Assembly: GCA_019683665.1 (NCBI GenBank)
Contig: JADGIB010000226.1
Span: 1-6,043 of the forward strand
Reading direction: 5' to 3'
Length of the DNA stretch: 6,043 bases
Source: Solirubrobacteraceae bacterium
GTDB lineage: Bacteria; Actinomycetota; Thermoleophilia; Solirubrobacterales; Solirubrobacteraceae
Shown here piece by piece: positions 1 through 5,895 of this stretch (position 1 is the first letter of the stretch; every line of letters begins with the position of its first letter). The notes under the pieces are model-generated. The model did not search any database. It was not told the origin of the DNA and worked only from the letters and a program-made list of their open reading frames with translations. The position numbers and the translations under genes are program-made.

Positions 1-1
1 C

Positions 2-34
2 GGGCCGGGGGGGGCCGGGGCGCCCGGCCCGGGG
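2..34. other. G-run block with short GC hairpin
   Basis: The plus strand carries G-runs at 2-4, 7-14, 17-20 and 31-34, separated by short C-containing loops, so it fits a G-quadruplex consensus of the G3+/short-loop kind. Within it, GGGCCGGG (12-19) and CCCGGCCC (23-30) form a perfect 8-bp stem with a 3-nt loop (GCG). The block abuts the larger palindrome at 33-83 on the side away from sepF, so minus-strand transcription out of sepF would reach the large palindrome first and this block second. It could add to transcription termination, or it may only reflect base composition. The structure is seen directly; any function is inference. Confidence 0.4.
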
Positions 35-83
35 ACGTGTGGCACCTGGCATCGACCCCTCCGATGCCAGGTGCCACACGTCC
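33..83. repeat. Perfect 22-bp inverted repeat, possible terminator
   Basis: Arms at 33-54 and 62-83 are exact reverse complements over 22 bp, with a 7-nt loop (ACCCCTC, 55-61). The pairing stops at 32/84. Each arm contains two near-identical 7-mers in tandem (TGGCACC then TGGCATC, 40-53). The right arm ends 38 bp before the sepF stop codon, so the element lies immediately downstream of the minus-strand operon and would form a very stable RNA hairpin after sepF. No T-run follows the stem on either strand, so it is not a textbook intrinsic terminator. Alternatives are a U-less actinobacterial terminator, an mRNA 3'-end stabiliser, or one copy of a dispersed palindromic (REP-like) family. The arms are less GC-rich than the flanking DNA, which hints at a sequence with its own origin. 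Confidence 0.7.
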
Positions 84-121
84 ACCGTGACGGCCCGCCC
101 CGGCGCGCGGACGCGCGGCCG

Positions 122-670
122 CTAGGACTGGTTGAAGAACCCCTTCTCGATGAGCCGCGCGCGCTCCTCGGCGGAGATCTCGACGTTGCGCGGGGTCAGC
201 ATGAAGACCTTGTCGGCGATCCGCTGCATCCCGCCGTCGAGCGCGTAGGTCAGCCCGCTCGCGAAGTCGATCAGGCGCTTGGAGAGGTCGACGTCGACGC
301 CCTGGAGGTTGAGGATGACCGGGATCGAGTCCTTGAACTTGTCGGCCACCTGCTGGGCGTCGTTGAACGACTTCGGGACGACGAGGTGGACGCGGACGTC
401 GTTGGAGCGCCCGTTGCGGCCGCCGCCGACCGGCCGCAGCACGGTCGTCGGCCGCCCGGCCGGCTCGTCGTCGGCGAAGATGTCGTCGAAGTCGTCGCGA
501 CGGCGGCGGGTCGACAGCCGGCGCACGTTGGGCCGCTCGCGGTAGCGGTCCTCCATCTCGACCTCGGGCTCCCGCGGGTCCGGCTCGTCGTCGTAGTCGC
601 GCGCAGGATCGCGCTCCTCGGCGAGGCCGAAGTAGACGAGCGCGCTATGCCAGGAGTCTCGGAAGGACAT
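122..670 (-). CDS. sepF: SepF, cell division protein
   Basis: SepF binds the FtsZ C-terminal tail and the membrane, anchoring and bundling FtsZ filaments at the division site. The 182-residue product has the family layout. Residues 1-18 form the N-terminal amphipathic membrane-binding helix (MSFRDSWHSALVYFGLAEE). Residues about 19-90 are a disordered linker, first very acidic and then Arg-rich (RRLSTRRRRDD). Residues about 91-168 are the conserved SepF domain, with VHLVVPKSFNDAQQVAD, NLQGVDVDLSKRLIDFASG and the glycine-containing ALDGGMQRIADKVFMLTP. The length is normal for an actinobacterial SepF. I chose the ATG at 670 because MSFRDSW matches the usual start and AAAGGCAGGA lies just upstream; an open frame continues to 754 but would run into yggS. 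It is the last gene of the string, 37 bp after yggS, and ends in TAG. No ftsZ is in the window. Confidence 0.95.
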   Translation of the reverse strand: MSFRDSWHSALVYFGLAEERDPARDYDDEPDPREPEVEMEDRYRERPNVRRLSTRRRRDDFDDIFADDEPAGRPTTVLRPVGGGRNGRSNDVRVHLVVPKSFNDAQQVADKFKDSIPVILNLQGVDVDLSKRLIDFASGLTYALDGGMQRIADKVFMLTPRNVEISAEERARLIEKGFFNQS

Positions 671-674
671 CGGG

Positions 675-684
675 TCCTGCCTTT
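675..684 (-). promoter_or_regulatory. Ribosome binding site of sepF
   Basis: Read on the minus strand, AAAGGCAGGA ends 4 nt before the ATG at 670, with its AAAGG part 9 nt upstream. It is the clearest Shine-Dalgarno-like site at any junction here and sits in the longest intergenic gap (671-707). It decides the start of sepF at MSFRD rather than at the longer open frame. Confidence 0.6.
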
Positions 685-707
685 CGGGGTCGCAGGCGAA
701 TTCCCTG

Positions 708-1346
708 CTACCGGCGAGTGTAGAGGCGCGCGCCGATCCGCACGATCGTTGCACCCTCTCGTGCGGCGACCGCGTAGTCCTGCGACGTCCCCATCGACAG
801 CTCGCGCAGCCCGTGGCGCTCGGCGAGCTCGCGCAGCGCCGCGAACCAGCGGGCGTTGTCCTCGGGCCGCTGCGCCAGCGGCGGCATCGTCATGAGCCCG
901 ACGACCGGCACCGGGCAGCGCTCCAGGAACGCGGGCAGCTCGTCGGGGTCGATGCCCGCCTTCCCCGGCTCGCGCGCGATGTTCACCTGCACGAGCACCC
1001 GCGTCTCGGGCGTCCCGTGACGGGCGAGCTGCTCGAGCGCCGAGTCGCTGGCGACCGAGTGGACGTAGCGCACGAGCGGGAGGATCTGCTTGACCTTGCG
1101 GCTCTGGAGCTGGCCGATGAAGTCCCAGGTGAGGTCGGGGTGGTCGGCGTGCTTGGCCACGAGGTCCTGGGCGCGGTTCTCGCCGAAGACCCGCACGCCC
1201 GCCTCGACGAGGACCCCGATCTCCTCGGGCGCGACGTACTTCGTCGCGGCGAGGATCTCGACGTCCGGCCCCACCTCCTCGCGGATCGCGCGCAGGTTCT
1301 CGCGCACCACGTCGACCTCGATGCCCCTGATCAGCTCTCGCGCCAT
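708..1346 (-). CDS. yggS: YggS/YlmE-family PLP-binding homeostasis protein
   Basis: This is a single-domain fold-type III (alanine-racemase-like barrel) protein. The family carries pyridoxal 5'-phosphate and buffers free PLP and amino/keto-acid pools; no enzymatic reaction is firmly established for it. The 212-residue product has the PLP lysine at K36 in ILAATKY, then FGENRAQDL (54-62), WDFIGQLQSRKVK (74-86), the VNIAREPGKAGI strand (121-132), GLMTMPP (150-156) and the phosphate-binding C-terminal stretch LSMGTSQDYAVA followed by GATIVRIGARLY. The form MGTSQDY, in place of the more common MGMSxD, is a variant I associate with actinobacteria. I chose the ATG at 1346 because MARELIRG begins the usual first helix and AGGG lies 5 nt upstream. 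The start overlaps the 3' end of pgeF by 16 bp, implying translational coupling. It matches B. subtilis YlmE in position, between YlmD and SepF homologues. Confidence 0.93.
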   Translation of the reverse strand: MARELIRGIEVDVVRENLRAIREEVGPDVEILAATKYVAPEEIGVLVEAGVRVFGENRAQDLVAKHADHPDLTWDFIGQLQSRKVKQILPLVRYVHSVASDSALEQLARHGTPETRVLVQVNIAREPGKAGIDPDELPAFLERCPVPVVGLMTMPPLAQRPEDNARWFAALRELAERHGLRELSMGTSQDYAVAAREGATIVRIGARLYTRR

Positions 1347-2044
1347 GCCATCCCTGCCTGTCGTCCGGTCTCGTCTCCGTCGCGCCGGTGGGAGAAGAAC
1401 CGCTCCGGGTCGCACGCCGTGCACAGGTCGCAGTCGGCGATCTCCGCGACCCCGGCGGCCTCGAGCTCCCGGCGCGCGATCAGCTTGAGGTCGAAGTGGC
1501 GGCCGCGCCGCGCGGCCGGGTGCGCGGCGAACGCCTCGCGCACCTCGTCGCCGACCTCGAAGCAGCAGACGCCGATCCCCGGCCCGATCGCCGCCGCCTT
1601 CGGCCCGTCGCCGAGCGCCTCGACGCCGCGGCGCAGCACCCCGGCCGCCAGCCCGCGCCAGCCGGCGTGGAGGACCGCCACCCTGCCGGGCGCGGCGATC
1701 GCGACCGGCAGGCAGTCGGCGACGAGGACGGTCGCCGCCACGTCGGCCCGGCGCGTGACCTGCCCGTCGGCCTCCTCGGCCGGGTCCTCGTCGGTGGCGA
1801 CCCCGGCCCCGTGGACCTGGCGGGCGAGGCGCAGCGCGCGCCCGCCCGCGAGCGCCGCCGCGCGCCGGCGGTTCTCGGCCACCGCCGCCGGGTCGTCGCG
1901 CTCGAGCGCCGGGTCGGTCCGCCCGAGGTCCAGCGACGCGAACGGCCCGCGGCTGACCCCGCCGCGGCGGGTCGTGAACAGGGCGCGGGCGCCGTGCGGC
2001 AGCTCCGCGGCGAGGTGCTCGCCGTCCCAGCCGAAGACGCCCAT
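1331..2044 (-). CDS. pgeF: PgeF/YfiH/YlmD laccase-domain purine nucleoside enzyme
   Basis: This belongs to the DUF152/'multicopper polyphenol oxidase' family. Members have been shown to act on purine nucleosides (phosphorolysis and adenosine deamination, as in LACC1/FAMIN and bacterial homologues). E. coli PgeF is instead linked to peptidoglycan editing that removes L-Ser misincorporation. The cytosolic 237-residue product is full length. The three metal/active-site residues are visible: H79 in RQVHGAGV, C111 in VLVADCLPVAIA and H127 in VAVLHAGWRGLAAGV. It also has AAIGPGIGVCCFEVGDEV (151-168), the FDLKLIARREL helix and the closing CTACDPERFFSHRRDG signature. Despite the old family name, no multicopper oxidase motifs are present. 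The ATG at 2044 (MGVFGWDG) starts 2 bp after the preceding gene's TGA, with no strong ribosome site, so coupling is likely. Its stop overlaps yggS. The exact substrate cannot be read from the sequence. Confidence 0.92.
   Translation of the reverse strand: MGVFGWDGEHLAAELPHGARALFTTRRGGVSRGPFASLDLGRTDPALERDDPAAVAENRRRAAALAGGRALRLARQVHGAGVATDEDPAEEADGQVTRRADVAATVLVADCLPVAIAAPGRVAVLHAGWRGLAAGVLRRGVEALGDGPKAAAIGPGIGVCCFEVGDEVREAFAAHPAARRGRHFDLKLIARRELEAAGVAEIADCDLCTACDPERFFSHRRDGDETGRQAGMAWRES
1351..1359 (-). promoter_or_regulatory. Ribosome binding site of yggS
   Basis: On the minus strand GGCAGGGA places AGGG 5 nt before the ATG at 1346. The site lies inside the last codons of pgeF, so ribosomes finishing pgeF pass over it. 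It supports the MARELIRG start over a longer in-frame extension inside pgeF. Confidence 0.5.
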
Positions 2045-2046
2045 GC

Positions 2047-3042
2047 TCAGACCAGCAGGTCCAGGCCCGGGACCGGCTCGCGCTGGGCGTACTCGAAGTG
2101 GGCGCGCCCCTCGCCGGTCAGCGCCTGGCGCAGGATCCAGCCGGGCCGCGGCCGGCGGGCCCGGTCGAGGACGGACAGGTGGATCGACGCCACCTCGCTG
2201 TTGTAGCAGTAGACGCGCTCGCCGTCGGGGTCGTGGTAGGTGACGCCGGCGAGCAGGTCGCGGTCGGCGGCGACGTGCGCGATGACGCGCCGCGGCCCGT
2301 CGACGGCCTCCAGCTCCCAGCCGACGAGCCCGAAGTGGGAGCGGTTGGCCACGACCCGCGCCGGCGAGGTCGACGCGAAGTCCTCCCCGAGGAAGCGCCC
2401 GACGACCGGCGTCGACGGCCCGCGGTCGCGGCCCAGGCGCGGCAGGACGACGGAGACGCCGTCGAGGAACGTGTCCGCCACCGGCGCGCCGTCGGCGTCG
2501 ACGAGGTCGCCGGCGTGGACCCACGCCCAGCAGGAGGCGTGCTTGCTGCCGTGCAGGTGGGCCTGGCCGCCGCGGGCGCCGTCGACCTCGAGGCGCCGAC
2601 CGCCGGGCAGCTCGACGGTGCCGCGGACGGCGACGTCCCCGTGCGGGAGCGTGAGGACGGTCCGGGCCACCCGGGCCCGGCGCAGGAGCGGGTGGACGTG
2701 GTCGTAGGGCCGCCCGGGCGCCCAGCGCAGGTCCCAGGCGACGTCGTCGAGGCGCCCGGCGGTGCCGTGGTCGTCGAGGTGGGCGCCGGCGATCGTCACC
2801 CGGAACGGGTCGTCCCGGGCCGCGAGCGCCGAGATCGGGTGCGTCGCCTTGCGGGCGACGACGCCGCCGCCGGCCGGGTCCATCGCCGCCAGCCACAGCG
2901 CGCACGTCGCCTCCCCGTCGAGCGGCGCGAGCAGCGTCAGCCGGATCCACACGCCGACGCCGGACGCCGGGTCGGTGAGCGTCAGGTACCAGACCTCGTA
3001 GTGGCCGGGCGAGCCGTCCCACCGCATCGCGTTGCGCGACAT
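2047..3042 (-). CDS. Tocopherol cyclase/AttH-like lipocalin-type protein, function unknown
   Basis: The 331-residue protein has no signal peptide and no membrane segment. It opens with GHYEVWYLTLTDPASGVGVWIRLTL (residues 13-37) and continues with WDLRWAPGRPYDHVHPLL (103-120), GSKHASCWAWVHAGDL (165-180) and a late SHFGLVGWELEA strand (235-246). The pattern of short amphipathic beta strands and the 'W-x-WxHa' centre resemble the double lipocalin barrel of tocopherol cyclase, AttH and CrtC-type carotenoid hydratases. I recognise the resemblance from motifs only. These families bind hydrophobic ligands such as quinols, lipids or carotenoids, so a lipid- or isoprenoid-related ligand is a reasonable guess, but no reaction can be assigned. 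An alternative start is Met6. The gene lies 10 bp after the nucleotidyltransferase gene and 2 bp before pgeF, deep in the operon, so it is probably expressed with housekeeping genes. It ends in TGA. Confidence 0.72.
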   Translation of the reverse strand: MSRNAMRWDGSPGHYEVWYLTLTDPASGVGVWIRLTLLAPLDGEATCALWLAAMDPAGGGVVARKATHPISALAARDDPFRVTIAGAHLDDHGTAGRLDDVAWDLRWAPGRPYDHVHPLLRRARVARTVLTLPHGDVAVRGTVELPGGRRLEVDGARGGQAHLHGSKHASCWAWVHAGDLVDADGAPVADTFLDGVSVVLPRLGRDRGPSTPVVGRFLGEDFASTSPARVVANRSHFGLVGWELEAVDGPRRVIAHVAADRDLLAGVTYHDPDGERVYCYNSEVASIHLSVLDRARRPRPGWILRQALTGEGRAHFEYAQREPVPGLDLLV

Positions 3043-3052
3043 GGGCGCGAGC

Positions 3053-4222
3053 CTAGTCGGCGGCCAGCGCCGCCGCGAGCTCCGCGTCGCGCCCCGGCGG
3101 GATCTCCCCGTCGAGGCGGGCGGCGAGCGCCCGCTCCAGCGCGGCGCGCACCTGCGGCCCCTCCGGCACCCCGGCGGCCATGACGTCGCGCCCGTCGATC
3201 GCCAGCCGCACGTGGCGCAGCTCCCGCAGCCACCGCTGCGCCGGCTCGCGCGCGCCGAGCGCGCCGGCGAGCGCGACCGCCTCCAGCGGCCGGCGCACCG
3301 CGGCGGCGGCGATCTCCGACGGGCGGCGGGCGGCCCGCAGCGCCTCGGCGAGCTGCGGGGCGCGGGCGACCTCGCGCGCGCGGCGGCGCGCCGGGCGCGA
3401 GTCGTCGAACCACTGGATGTCGCGGGCGGCCGCCCGCTCGTCGCCGGCGCAGCCGCTGCCGACGAGGACGAGCTCGAGGCGCCCCTCGCCGTCGAGCAGC
3501 TCGAGCGCGGCCCGGGCCAGCTCCTCGTCGACGGCGGGCGCCGCCCGGCCCCCCCAGGCCCGGACGGCGGCGATCGTGCCGACCGGGTCGGGCTCGTCGA
3601 GCATGAGCCGCAGCTCGGCGGCGATCCGGTCGCGGGTGAGCGTGTAGAGCGCGCCGCCCTCCTGCGCGGCGCGGGCGAGCGCCGCGGTGCGCGGCTCGAT
3701 CGCCAGCCCGAGCCGCCGCTCGTAGCGGACCATCCGGTACAGCCGGGTCGGGTCGTCGAGGAACGACGCGTCGTGGAGGACCCGCAGCCGCCGGCGCTCG
3801 AGGTCCTCCAGCGCCCCGGGGAACGCGACCTCGCGCCCGTCGCGCAGCCCGACGGCGATCGCGTTGACGGTGAAGTCGCGGCGGCGCAGGTCCGCCTCGA
3901 TCGTCGCGCCGAGGCGCACCTCGGGCAGCGCCCCCGGGCTCGGGTACGTCTCGGTGCGGGCGGCGGCGAGGTTCACCTTCGCCCGGTCGACGCGGACCTC
4001 GGCGGTCCCGAAGCGGGCGTGCTCGGCGACGACCTCCCCCAGCGCCCGCGCGACGGCGAGCGCGTCGCCCTCGACGGCGACGTCGAGGTCGCGCGGCGCC
4101 CGGCCGAGCAGCGCGTCGCGGACGGTCCCGCCCACGAGCCACAGCGGCTCGGGCCGCCGCGCGGCCAGCTCCCGCAGGGCGCGCAGGCCCGGGACGTCGG
4201 CGACGCGCTCGAGGACGCGCAC
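3053..4222 (-). CDS. CCA-adding-type tRNA nucleotidyltransferase (class II, poly(A) polymerase family)
   Basis: Enzymes of this family add CCA, CC or A to tRNA 3' ends using CTP/ATP without a template, or act as poly(A) polymerases. The 389-residue product has the nucleotidyltransferase head: LVGGTVRDALLG (29-40), metal-binding D45 and D47 in RDLDVAV, and RRRDFTVNAIAV (113-124). The neck motifs follow: DDPTRLYRMVRYERRLGL (156-173) and RDRIAAELRLML (198-209). After these comes an Ala/Arg-rich helical body and tail with no HD phosphohydrolase, CBS or DHH domain. The start is GTG at 4222, 4 bp after the hisF stop. No good alternative lies nearby, because the GG motif begins at residue 31 as is usual. 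The DDPTR-Y-R-x-x-RYE form also occurs in enzymes of split CC/A specificity, so CCA specificity is likely but unproven. Confidence 0.88.
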   Translation of the reverse strand: MRVLERVADVPGLRALRELAARRPEPLWLVGGTVRDALLGRAPRDLDVAVEGDALAVARALGEVVAEHARFGTAEVRVDRAKVNLAAARTETYPSPGALPEVRLGATIEADLRRRDFTVNAIAVGLRDGREVAFPGALEDLERRRLRVLHDASFLDDPTRLYRMVRYERRLGLAIEPRTAALARAAQEGGALYTLTRDRIAAELRLMLDEPDPVGTIAAVRAWGGRAAPAVDEELARAALELLDGEGRLELVLVGSGCAGDERAAARDIQWFDDSRPARRRAREVARAPQLAEALRAARRPSEIAAAAVRRPLEAVALAGALGAREPAQRWLRELRHVRLAIDGRDVMAAGVPEGPQVRAALERALAARLDGEIPPGRDAELAAALAAD

Positions 4223-4226
4223 GGGC

Positions 4227-5006
4227 CTACGACGCGGCGGCCTGCGCGGGCGGGCGCACCGGGATGCCGGCCTCGGCGAGGGCGCGCTTGGCCTCGGCGA
4301 TCGAGTGCGTTCCGAAGTGGAAGATCGAGGCGGCCAGGGCGGCGTCGGCGCCGGCGTTCAGCGCGTCGGCCAGGTGCGACAGCTCGCCGGCGCCGCCGGA
4401 GGCGATGACCGGCACGTTGACCGCCTCGCTCACCGCCCGGATCAGCTCGAGGTCGTAGCCGTCGCTGGTCCCGTCGCGGTCCATCGACGTCAGCAGGATC
4501 TCGCCGGCGCCGCGCTCGACCCCCTCGCGCGCCCACGCGACCGCGTCGCGGCCGGTGCGGGTCCGCCCGCCGGCGACGACGACCTCCCAGCCGGCGCCGT
4601 CGTCGCGGCGCCTGGCGTCGATGGCGAGCACGACGCACTGGTCGCCGAACACCGGCGCCATCTCGCTGATGAGGTCGGGCCGGGCGACCGCCGCCGAGTT
4701 GACCGACACCTTGTCGGCGCCCGCGTCGAGGACGGCCTGGGCGTCGGCCACCGAGCGGATCCCGCCGCCGATCGTGAACGGGACGAACACCTCGTCGGCG
4801 GTCCGCCGGGCGAGGTCGACGACGGTCTCGCGCTTGTGGTGGGTGGCGGTGATGTCGAGGAAGACGAGCTCGTCGGCGCCCTCGCGGTCGTAGAACGCGG
4901 CGAGCTCGACGGGGTCCCCGGCGTCGCGGAGGTTCAGGAACCGCGTGCCCTTGACGACGCGCCCGCCGTCGACGTCCAGGCAGGGGATGACGCGCTTGAG
5001 GTGCAC
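4227..5006 (-). CDS. hisF: HisF, imidazole glycerol phosphate synthase cyclase subunit
   Basis: HisF is the cyclase half of the HisFH enzyme. It uses ammonia from HisH to turn PRFAR into imidazole glycerol phosphate for histidine and AICAR for purine synthesis. The 259-residue (beta/alpha)8 barrel is complete. The catalytic acid/base residues fall at the canonical numbers, D11 in VIPCLDVDGGRVVKG and D130 in VVLAIDARR. The phosphate sites FTIGGGIRS (77-85) and PVIASGGAGELSHL (199-212) are present, as is LLTSMDRDGTSDGYD (171-185). The match of D11 and D130 to the family numbering fixes the GTG start at 5006. It begins 4 bp after the sulfurtransferase stop and ends 4 bp before the nucleotidyltransferase start. 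No other his gene is in the window, so hisF is separated from its partner hisH at least within this range. Confidence 0.96.
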   Translation of the reverse strand: MHLKRVIPCLDVDGGRVVKGTRFLNLRDAGDPVELAAFYDREGADELVFLDITATHHKRETVVDLARRTADEVFVPFTIGGGIRSVADAQAVLDAGADKVSVNSAAVARPDLISEMAPVFGDQCVVLAIDARRRDDGAGWEVVVAGGRTRTGRDAVAWAREGVERGAGEILLTSMDRDGTSDGYDLELIRAVSEAVNVPVIASGGAGELSHLADALNAGADAALAASIFHFGTHSIAEAKRALAEAGIPVRPPAQAAAS

Positions 5007-5010
5007 GCGC

Positions 5011-5883
5011 CTACCGGGGTCCGGACTCCACCGGGCGCGACGGGTCCGACGTCCACGCGGTCATCGAGCCGTCGTAGACGGCGACGTCGTCGCGGCCGAG
5101 CCGCGCGAGCGCGAGCGCGGCGACCGTCGCCGCGATCCCGCCGCCGCAGTAGGTGACGGGGCGCTTGCCGGGGTCGAGCGCGCCCGTCCCCTCGAACGCC
5201 CTGCGCAGCTCGTCGTCGGGCTTGAAGCGGCCGGTCTGCGGGTCGACGAGCCAGCCGAAGAAGACGTTCTCGCTGCCGGGGATCCGGGCCTTCTCGTAGG
5301 CCTCGGGGGCGAGCGCGTTGATCGTGACCGTGTGCGGGTCGTCGATCGCGGCGGCGACCTCCTCGGTGGAGACGAGCAGCTCGGGCCGGCGCCGCGGCGT
5401 GAACGTGGCCGGCGGGTAGCCGGGCGACGGCTCGCTGGTGACCGGGCGGCCCTCCTGCTTCCAGAGGCCGAGGCCGCCGTCGAGGACGGCGACGCGGTCG
5501 AAGCCCTCCAGGCGCAGGTGCCACCACAGCCGCGGCGCCCAGAACTGGTAGTGCTCGGGCCCGCGGGAGGCGTCGAACTGGTCGTAGACGACGACGTACG
5601 TGTCGTCGCCGACGCCGAGCGCGCCGATCCGCTGCGCGAACCGCTCCGACGACGGGACCGTGATCGGCAGCGGCGCGTCCGGGTCGGCCAGGTCCTCGAG
5701 CAGGTCGGCGAACACGGCGCCGGGGATGTGCTCGCGCTCGTAGCTCTCGCGCCCGGGCTTCAGCTCGACCTCGTCGGGCCCGGGGAACTTCAGGTGCGTC
5801 GTCGCGTCGAGGAGGCGCAGCTTCGGGTCGTCGAGACGGGCCTGCAGCCAGTCTCCGTCCACGATCAGCGGGAGATCGTCCAT
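5011..5883 (-). CDS. Two-domain sulfurtransferase (rhodanese/3-mercaptopyruvate sulfurtransferase type)
   Basis: This is predicted to move a sulfane sulfur from thiosulfate or 3-mercaptopyruvate, through a cysteine persulfide, to cyanide or a thiol acceptor in the cytosol. Counting from the ATG at 5883 (290 residues), the N-terminal rhodanese domain (about 5-145) has EHIPGAVFADL and the structural RLWWHLRLEGFDRVAVLDGG, but its active-site loop reads YDQFDASRG without cysteine, as is usual for the inactive domain. The C-terminal domain (about 165-285) has ARIPGSENV and the loop VTYCGGGIAAT with the catalytic Cys246, then AVYDGSMTAWTSDPSRPVE. The CGGGIA loop is neither the CRKGVT of classical rhodanese nor the CGSGVTA of mercaptopyruvate enzymes, so the donor is open. 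A TTG at 5892 would add three residues, but the ATG is preferred. The gene sits between nanE and hisF. Confidence 0.9.
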   Translation of the reverse strand: MDDLPLIVDGDWLQARLDDPKLRLLDATTHLKFPGPDEVELKPGRESYEREHIPGAVFADLLEDLADPDAPLPITVPSSERFAQRIGALGVGDDTYVVVYDQFDASRGPEHYQFWAPRLWWHLRLEGFDRVAVLDGGLGLWKQEGRPVTSEPSPGYPPATFTPRRRPELLVSTEEVAAAIDDPHTVTINALAPEAYEKARIPGSENVFFGWLVDPQTGRFKPDDELRRAFEGTGALDPGKRPVTYCGGGIAATVAALALARLGRDDVAVYDGSMTAWTSDPSRPVESGPR

Positions 5884-5895
5884 GGTCGGCAAAGC

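Noticed and set aside
33..83. CRISPR repeat or tRNA-like element
   Set aside because: There is a single copy with no spacer-repeat series, no cloverleaf arms and no anticodon loop; it is a plain stem-loop.
103..116. Third small hairpin (GCGCG/CGCGC, 4-nt loop) between the palindrome and the sepF stop
   Set aside because: A 5-bp all-GC stem is expected by chance in this composition, and nothing else marks it.
671..707. Internal promoter before sepF
   Set aside because: The 37-bp gap has a ribosome site and a GAATTC but no recognisable -35/-10 pair at proper spacing.
1331..2044. PgeF as a true laccase/multicopper oxidase
   Set aside because: It has no multicopper blue-oxidase motifs; its H79/C111/H127 set is that of the DUF152 purine nucleoside family.
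2045..3022. Upstream in-frame extension of pgeF making a 563-residue fusion
   Set aside because: The extra part is Arg/Pro/Ala-rich nonsense overlapping the lipocalin-like gene in another frame, while MGVFGWDG at 2044 gives a normal-length PgeF.
813..3183. Long plus-strand open frames (for example 813-2243, 2098-3183, 3032-4408 and 3864-5156) antisense to the operon
   Set aside because: They mirror real minus-strand genes, and their translations are low-complexity Arg/Ala/Pro/Gly/Val text with no family motifs. Such frames are expected because stop codons are rare at this GC content.
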